Assembly: GCA_016926135.1 (NCBI GenBank)
Contig: JAFGPH010000351.1
Coordinates: 1 to 9,834, forward strand
Origin: Deltaproteobacteria bacterium
GTDB taxonomy: Bacteria; Desulfobacterota; DSM-4660; Desulfatiglandales; HGW-15
Length of the DNA stretch: 9,834 nucleotides
Direction: 5' to 3'
Shown here: positions 6,294 through 9,834 of the stretch, one piece after another
Layout of the letters: each line of letters begins with the position of its first letter
Position numbering within the stretch: the first letter of the stretch is position 1
Program-made: the position numbers and the translations under genes
The notes under the pieces: generated by a model
What the model was told of the DNA's origin: nothing
Database searches by the model: none
What the model saw: the letters and a program-made list of their open reading frames with translations, nothing else

Positions 6294-7157
6294 CTATTTC
6301 GCCCCTGAGTCGTACCACCCCCCGCCTGTCTTCTTTCCAAGACGGTTTCCCCGGATCATGGTCTTCATCAGGTTCGGGGCGACCCACTTCAACTCCTTGT
6401 TCAGCTCTTTGTGCAAATACTCGGTCACGAAATAAGCGATGTCGATTCCGGTCAGGTCCATCAGCTCAAACGGCCCCATGGGGTAGTTCAGGCCGTTTTT
6501 CACCGCGATGTCGACATCCTGAATGGAGGCAATGCCCTCTTCCACGATCTTGACGGCCTCCAGAAAATGGGGCGTCATGATGCGGTTGACGACAAAGCCG
6601 GGAGAATCCTTTTTCACTTCGATCGTGACCTTGCCCATTTTCTTTGCCAGGTGGGTTGCGGCGGCTACGGTGGCATCGTTGGTGGAAAACCCCCGGATGA
6701 TCTCGACCAGTTTCATGATGGGGACCGGGTTGAAAAAGTGCATCCCGCAAACGTTTTCAGGCCTTCTGGTCGCCGCTGCGATCTCCGTGATCGACATGGA
6801 AGAGGTATTGGAGGACAGGATGACCTCGGGCCGGCACAATGCATCCAGCTCTCTGAAGACCTGCTTCTTGAGATCCAGGTTCTCAATGACGGCCTCGATC
6901 ACAAAATCCACATCCTTCAGGTCCGCCATCTCGGTGGTGCCTTTGATTCTTCCCAGAATGGCCTTCTTGTCCGCCTCCTGGAGTTTTCCCTTTTCCACGC
7001 TCTTCGCGAGGAACTTGTCGATGCTCTTCATCCCGCGGTCGACAAAGGATTGCTCGACATCCCTCATCACCACATCGCAGCCGATTTGAGCGGCCACCTG
7101 TGCAATCCCGTTTCCCATGGTTCCTGCGCCAATGACGCCGACCTTCTTGATCTCCAT
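6294..7157 (-). CDS. hbd: 3-hydroxybutyryl-CoA dehydrogenase
   Basis: A 287-aa cytosolic NAD(P)-dependent dehydrogenase that interconverts 3-hydroxybutyryl-CoA (or other short 3-hydroxyacyl-CoA) and acetoacetyl-CoA, in beta-oxidation or butyrate formation. The N-terminal Rossmann fold has VGVIGAGTMGNGIA (GAGTMG at 10-15). Catalytic residues are visible: S119 in SSNTSS, H140 in GMHFFNPVP, E152 in LVEII and N191 in VVNRIM. The C-terminal helical domain has YPMGPFELMDLTGID and ends with GKKTGGGWYD. The length is exactly that of single-domain Hbd/PaaH enzymes, with no fused enoyl-CoA hydratase. The start at 7157 has GGAGG at 7162-7166. It follows nfu by 49 nt on the same strand. No thiolase, crotonase or acyl-CoA dehydrogenase is nearby, so whether it oxidises or reduces in this organism cannot be told. 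Confidence 0.96.
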   Translation of the reverse strand: MEIKKVGVIGAGTMGNGIAQVAAQIGCDVVMRDVEQSFVDRGMKSIDKFLAKSVEKGKLQEADKKAILGRIKGTTEMADLKDVDFVIEAVIENLDLKKQVFRELDALCRPEVILSSNTSSMSITEIAAATRRPENVCGMHFFNPVPIMKLVEIIRGFSTNDATVAAATHLAKKMGKVTIEVKKDSPGFVVNRIMTPHFLEAVKIVEEGIASIQDVDIAVKNGLNYPMGPFELMDLTGIDIAYFVTEYLHKELNKELKWVAPNLMKTMIRGNRLGKKTGGGWYDSGAK

Positions 7158-7206
7158 AACGCCTCCTCTCCTGTTCGGTTGAATTCGAAGCCCCCGGAGG
7201 AATCCA

Positions 7207-7434
7207 TCAAGCCGATTCCACGCTCTTCACTTCCGGGACGTTCTGTTTCAGGATCTTTTCGATGCCCATCTTGAGCGTCATCTGGGACATGGGGCACCCG
7301 CCGCAGGCGCCCATGAGTTTGACCTTCACCACGCCGTCCGGACCCACTTCCACGAGCTGGACATCGCCTCCGTCGGCCTGAAGCGACGGTCGAACCTTGT
7401 CAAGCGCATCCTCTACCCTTTGTTTCAGCTCCAT
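7207..7434 (-). CDS. nfu: NifU C-terminal-like Fe-S scaffold (Nfu)
   Basis: A 75-aa stand-alone Nfu domain. The cluster-ligating pair is C44 and C47 in [18 protein letters not shown], and the first half has the family's [10 protein letters not shown] signature. Such proteins carry a [4Fe-4S] cluster between subunits of a dimer and pass it to apo-proteins; the neighbouring radical-SAM genes could be clients, but that is inference. The ATG at 7434 is preceded by GGAGGG 7 nt upstream; longer in-frame extensions run into the end of the SPL-like gene and are not credible. There is no N-terminal NifU IscU-like domain and no ferredoxin domain, so this is not the nitrogenase-type NifU. The gene lies 58 nt after the SPL-like gene and 49 nt before hbd. 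Confidence 0.93.
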   Translation of the reverse strand: MELKQRVEDALDKVRPSLQADGGDVQLVEVGPDGVVKVKLMGACGGCPMSQMTLKMGIEKILKQNVPEVKSVESA

Positions 7435-7492
7435 AATGTTTCCCTCCTGAACTGCTTTGTGGAAATTTTTTATCACGCGCCTTCGCTTGAAA
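7435..7492 (-). promoter_or_regulatory. Possible weak promoter ahead of nfu
   Basis: Read on the minus strand, the 58-nt gap contains TTGATT (overlapping the SPL-like stop codon), a 15-nt spacer and TGATAA within a run of A, then the nfu ribosome site. The GCTTGATTTCAAGC imperfect palindrome at the start has no T-tract and is not a terminator. Spacing and -10 quality are poor, so read-through from the upstream gene is equally possible. Confidence 0.25.
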
Positions 7493-8656
7493 TCAAGCCT
7501 TAAATCCCCTGTCATGACCGGCAGGTGCGGCGGCAAGCCCCGAGGAGGCGCCGATCGAACCGCGTCCGAAGAAGGCCTCGACCCGCCCATCCAGGAAAGC
7601 CGCCAAAGCCGCGGAATCGGGGGGTGTCCAGCCCAATGCATCCTGCCACACGTCCCGGCTCTCCATGCACAGGTAAAGCCCCAGGTTTGTGCTCCACGCC
7701 CCCAGGTGCTCGGCCAGGAAGCCGTACATGTCCGTACGGATCGGTTTGAAGTAGCGCATCTTCCCGTCCTGTCCCAGGATAAATTCCCCGTCCAGCACAA
7801 CGCTCCGGGGATGCCGCCTGCGGATGATCGGCTTCAGGGCCGGCACGTACCTCATGCAGCCCAGGCTGATCCAGATAACCCCTCCCGGCAGGACATAACG
7901 ATCCAGCATGTCCAGGGTCCTCCGATACCCGTCTTTCCATCCCGGGTGCTGAATCAGAGGATCGAAGTGAAAGCCCACGGCAAACCCTTCCCTCTGGCAG
8001 ACCCTCGCGGCCTGCAGCCGCCTCCGAATGGACGGGGCCCTGTGCTCCTCTCCGGCCGCCATGGAGGGCGCATTGAGCGACCAGGAAACCACAATCCTCT
8101 TCCGAACCTTTGAGGAGATAAGCACGTCGACATGGTCGGTCTTGGTTTTCAGCTCGAGGATCGCGTTCCCGCGCCGGGAGAAGAAGGGCAGCAGGAGGTC
8201 GGTCCACTTCACCCACGGGTCCAGGGCCAGGCTGTCCATGAACTCCCCGGTGCCCACCCGGAAGATCTTTTCGGGCTGTGCATCCAGCTGGGAGGCAAGC
8301 GCCGGGAGTTCCTCTTCCAGATTCACGAACACGCGAAGCGACGGTTGATTCAGGTAGGCCTGGAGGATGCAGTAGCTGCAATCCAGGGGGCAGTTGGTGC
8401 CTGCATGCAGGATCCGGTACCCGCAACAGAGATACTCCCTGGTCCCGGGACACGGCTTGAAAAAATCCCCGGGGAAGGAAACCAGCCGAAGCGTTTCCTT
8501 GTCCGGTTCGAGCGAAGCCGGAATTTCGGACGAAGCCGCAAGCGGCGACTCGTACACGGGTGAGACCGGGACCCTGTCCAGGATCTTCAAGGCCCAGGGA
8601 TAATCGCCGGAACCCTGCTCAACCACGACTCTCCGTATGGGGTTTCCCCGGTTCAT
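7493..8656 (-). CDS. Radical-SAM protein of the SPL (spore photoproduct lyase) superfamily, not a true SPL
   Basis: A 387-aa radical-SAM enzyme of the COG1533/SplB group. The [4Fe-4S] motif is C89-x3-C93-x2-C96 (CPLDCSYC). The order of blocks follows B. subtilis Spl[31 protein letters not shown], a strand with SWSLNAP, and [13 protein letters not shown] with a following EDG/KDGY block. Two catalytic residues of real SPL are absent. The H-donor Cys141 aligns with Glu138 in [10 protein letters not shown], and Tyr98 aligns with Ile97, though the other Tyr (Y95) is kept. Extra cysteines C69, C77 and C78 lie just before the cluster. The likely substrate is therefore not spore photoproduct. The start overlaps the ParB-like stop as ATGA (8653-8656) with only a weak GGAAAG site, so translation is probably coupled. 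Function unknown. Confidence 0.85.
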   Translation of the reverse strand: MNRGNPIRRVVVEQGSGDYPWALKILDRVPVSPVYESPLAASSEIPASLEPDKETLRLVSFPGDFFKPCPGTREYLCCGYRILHAGTNCPLDCSYCILQAYLNQPSLRVFVNLEEELPALASQLDAQPEKIFRVGTGEFMDSLALDPWVKWTDLLLPFFSRRGNAILELKTKTDHVDVLISSKVRKRIVVSWSLNAPSMAAGEEHRAPSIRRRLQAARVCQREGFAVGFHFDPLIQHPGWKDGYRRTLDMLDRYVLPGGVIWISLGCMRYVPALKPIIRRRHPRSVVLDGEFILGQDGKMRYFKPIRTDMYGFLAEHLGAWSTNLGLYLCMESRDVWQDALGWTPPDSAALAAFLDGRVEAFFGRGSIGASSGLAAAPAGHDRGFKA

Positions 8657-9639
8657 GACGATTCTTTCCAGGGGTCTCCCAGGGTATCCAGCCCTTGGAG
8701 GGAGGCTGTTTCCATCAGTTTTTTTCGCAGGCTTTTCCCGTCGGAAAACCGCACCTCGAGACGGTAACCGGGAGACTCAAACCCGGGGGGGTGCTCGATC
8801 CTGACATCTGTAGGAGGTTTCAGGGCCCGGACCCGATACCGAAACGCTTTTTCCGCCCGCGTGAGGTCCGGAAATCGCCTCTGTCGGAGCGACTCCATGA
8901 TCGCCCTGATTTTCTGAGGCTGGTTTTGTTTTTCATCGTGCAACAGGGCCAGGAGGCCGTCTTCCGACAAAACCTGCCGTACGCGAAGTCCCTCTCTATG
9001 ACTTATATCATCAATATATTCAATAAATTTTTGCTGATAACTATCGCTAAACTTTAATTCTAAAAGCCAATCAGATAACGCAAAACGGGCATCTTCATCC
9101 ATATCCAGCAGCAAACGGATCGTCTGGAGAGAAACCTGTTTCCTCGCCAGGGCCAGTTTGATTTCGCCGCCCAGACTCCCACTCTGCAGGTAGGTCTCCA
9201 GAAGGGGATCGCGGGAAGGAAGACCGAGAAGGGGCATGAAGAACGAGATGACTTCCTCTCGGGCATGGCATTGCAGGAGCCGATCGAGCACCATGGCCTT
9301 TTCCACATCGTTGAACTCTCTGGTCGGCAGGTTGTCGTAAAAGGCCATCAGGAGTTTCTGCCGGAATGAAAGCCCCGCGGCGCCCAGATCCGTGCAGGGC
9401 GCCTCCTTCCATTGAAGGACCCTGAGGGCCATGAGCCGGCGATAGCCAGTGACAACGTGCACACTTCCCTCCCCGTCTCTTTCAACCACCGGCCTGTTGA
9501 GCAGCCCCACCCTCTCGATCGAAACAGCCATGGCCGAGACCTCGAAGCCGAAGCTCATGGCATAGGGACCGGGGGTTTCAGGCACCTCGCTCAGGGGAAT
9601 CGTCACACCACTTCCTTCGCAATGATTCGCCATGGTCAT
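8653..9639 (-). CDS. ParB/Srx-fold protein upstream of the SPL-like gene
   Basis: A 328-aa protein with a ParB-like N-terminal domain. A box-I-like stretch VSIERVGLLNRPVVERD is at about 39-55, and VTGYRRLMAL at 63-72 stands where ParB has the GERRxRA nucleotide-binding motif, with Tyr for Glu. NLPTREFNDVEKAMVLDRLL (103-122) corresponds to the ENLQR/LNPIEEA block. The middle (about 140-215) is helical and may be the helix-turn-helix part; the C-terminal third is charged (SLRQRRFPDLTRAEKAF) and ends with a strand-rich segment. No parA is adjacent, and the segregation gene pair is not formed, so a role in chromosome segregation is doubtful; a regulator or CTP-binding switch is possible. ATG 9639 is used; ATG 9633 is equally possible. 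Both have a weak AGGGG site. The codons for residues about 186-212 are strikingly AT-rich. Confidence 0.75.
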   Translation of the reverse strand: MTMANHCEGSGVTIPLSEVPETPGPYAMSFGFEVSAMAVSIERVGLLNRPVVERDGEGSVHVVTGYRRLMALRVLQWKEAPCTDLGAAGLSFRQKLLMAFYDNLPTREFNDVEKAMVLDRLLQCHAREEVISFFMPLLGLPSRDPLLETYLQSGSLGGEIKLALARKQVSLQTIRLLLDMDEDARFALSDWLLELKFSDSYQQKFIEYIDDISHREGLRVRQVLSEDGLLALLHDEKQNQPQKIRAIMESLRQRRFPDLTRAEKAFRYRVRALKPPTDVRIEHPPGFESPGYRLEVRFSDGKSLRKKLMETASLQGLDTLGDPWKESS

Positions 9640-9745
9640 AGACTGCGGTCCCCTACCCTATAAAGGTATCGTGAGTCGTGTTCGTGAATCGTGTCGTGAA
9701 CAGCGTTTTCTCCGATGGTTATTGTCCCTCTCGGGGAATGGGGAG
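9640..9745 (-). promoter_or_regulatory. Upstream region of the ParB-like gene, possible promoter
   Basis: No coding potential was seen. On the minus strand a TTTATAGG block (complement of about 9655-9664) is the only -10-like sequence, with a poor TTCACG -35 candidate inside the CGTG-repeat block. The AGGGTAGGGG upstream of the ATG could serve as ribosome site or leader. The promoter position is a guess. Confidence 0.25.
9670..9701. repeat. Irregular CGTG-unit tandem repeat
   Basis: Five head-to-tail units read CGTGAGT, CGTGTT, CGTGAAT, CGTGT and CGTGAAC. Unit length varies between 5 and 7, so it is a degenerate microsatellite. It lies about 30-60 nt upstream of the ParB-like start, where an operator or a promoter would be expected. 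Confidence 0.6.
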
Positions 9746-9768
9746 AAAAACCTCGCCTTTAGGCGAAG
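9746..9768 (-). terminator. Minus-strand rho-independent terminator of a gene beyond the window
   Basis: On the minus strand CTTCGCC (9768-9762) pairs with GGCGAGG (9757-9751), a 7-bp stem including one G-U pair, around a TAAA loop, and is followed at once by five T (9750-9746). The G-U pair exists only in the minus-strand RNA. It implies a minus-strand gene ending off the right edge and isolates the ParB-like gene from it. Confidence 0.7.
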
Positions 9769-9798
9769 ACTTCAGTTCGATTTTGGCCACCGAGAGGG

Positions 9799-9834
9799 AG
9801 GCACACAGGTGCAGAGGCACATAGGCACAAAGGG
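9799..9834. repeat. Period-8 tandem repeat AGGCACAN, cut by the window edge
   Basis: Units read AGGCACAC, AGGTGCAG, AGGCACAT, AGGCACAA and then AGGG at the edge. The period is exactly 8, and three of the four complete units match AGGCACAN. It overlaps by one base the right arm of the 10-bp inverted repeat ending at 9799. The full length cannot be seen. Confidence 0.6.

Noticed and set aside
6411..7274. A 287-codon open frame on the + strand opposite hbd
   Set aside because: It lies almost entirely across hbd, has no domain, and crosses the hbd/nfu junction.
7484..7497. GCTTGATTTCAAGC palindrome as terminator of the SPL-like gene
   Set aside because: The stem is 5-6 bp, contains the stop codon, and is not followed by T on the minus strand.
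7493..8656. Calling this gene splB, spore photoproduct lyase
   Set aside because: The catalytic Cys and one Tyr of SPL are replaced, and nothing else suggests a spore former.
8653..9639. Calling this gene parB, chromosome partitioning
   Set aside because: There is no adjacent parA, the GERR motif is altered, and the C-terminal dimer domain is not recognisable.

Overview
The window looks like ordinary chromosome from a GC-rich, Gram-negative anaerobe. The best guess is a syntrophic or sulfate-reducing Desulfobacterota (old Deltaproteobacteria, Syntrophobacter/Syntrophus-like). This rests on the gene content (NAD kinase, DUF4911 and MiaB in a row, a stand-alone 3-hydroxyacyl-CoA dehydrogenase, a response regulator-GGDEF protein) and on protein flavour. 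No 16S or other diagnostic marker is present, so the placement is inference. No rRNA, tRNA, IS element, CRISPR array or phage gene was seen.

Left arm, + strand, 1-5902. This is a tightly packed probable operon. It holds the 3' end of a COG2187-type phosphotransferase, a small P-loop kinase (COG0645 type), adenine deaminase (ade), NAD kinase (nadK), a 93-aa DUF4911-like protein, the tRNA methylthiotransferase miaB, and a two-domain response regulator-diguanylate cyclase. Junctions overlap or leave gaps of 24 nt or less. Examples are TGATG at the nadK/DUF4911 junction, a 44-nt overlap of DUF4911 with miaB, and a 34-nt overlap of the kinase with ade. Translational coupling is therefore likely. 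The promoter lies off the left edge.

Middle, 5903-6293. An AT-rich intergenic stretch is followed by a clear sigma-70-like promoter (TTGACA-N16-TATAAG). It drives a 29-codon, extremely basic ORF that resembles the AURKAIP1/COX24 (mS38/bL38-like) ribosomal mini-proteins. Two hairpins follow, and the second is a strong rho-independent terminator that also sits at the end of the convergent minus-strand genes.

Right arm, - strand, read from 9639 down to 6294. A ParB/Srx-fold protein overlaps by ATGA with a radical-SAM protein of the spore-photoproduct-lyase (SPL) superfamily. An Nfu-type Fe-S scaffold (nfu) and a 3-hydroxybutyryl-CoA dehydrogenase (hbd) follow. Gaps of 58 and 49 nt leave open whether all four share one transcript.

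Right edge, 9640-9834. This is non-coding and structured. It contains an irregular CGTG-unit repeat, a minus-strand terminator for a gene beyond the window, a 10-bp inverted repeat bracketing that terminator, and a period-8 AGGCACAN repeat running off the end.

Most of the window is core housekeeping. The strongest candidates for something undescribed are the translationally coupled ParB-like/SPL-like pair, whose SPL-like member lacks the catalytic Cys and one Tyr of true SPL, and the 29-aa basic mini-gene with its own promoter and terminator.
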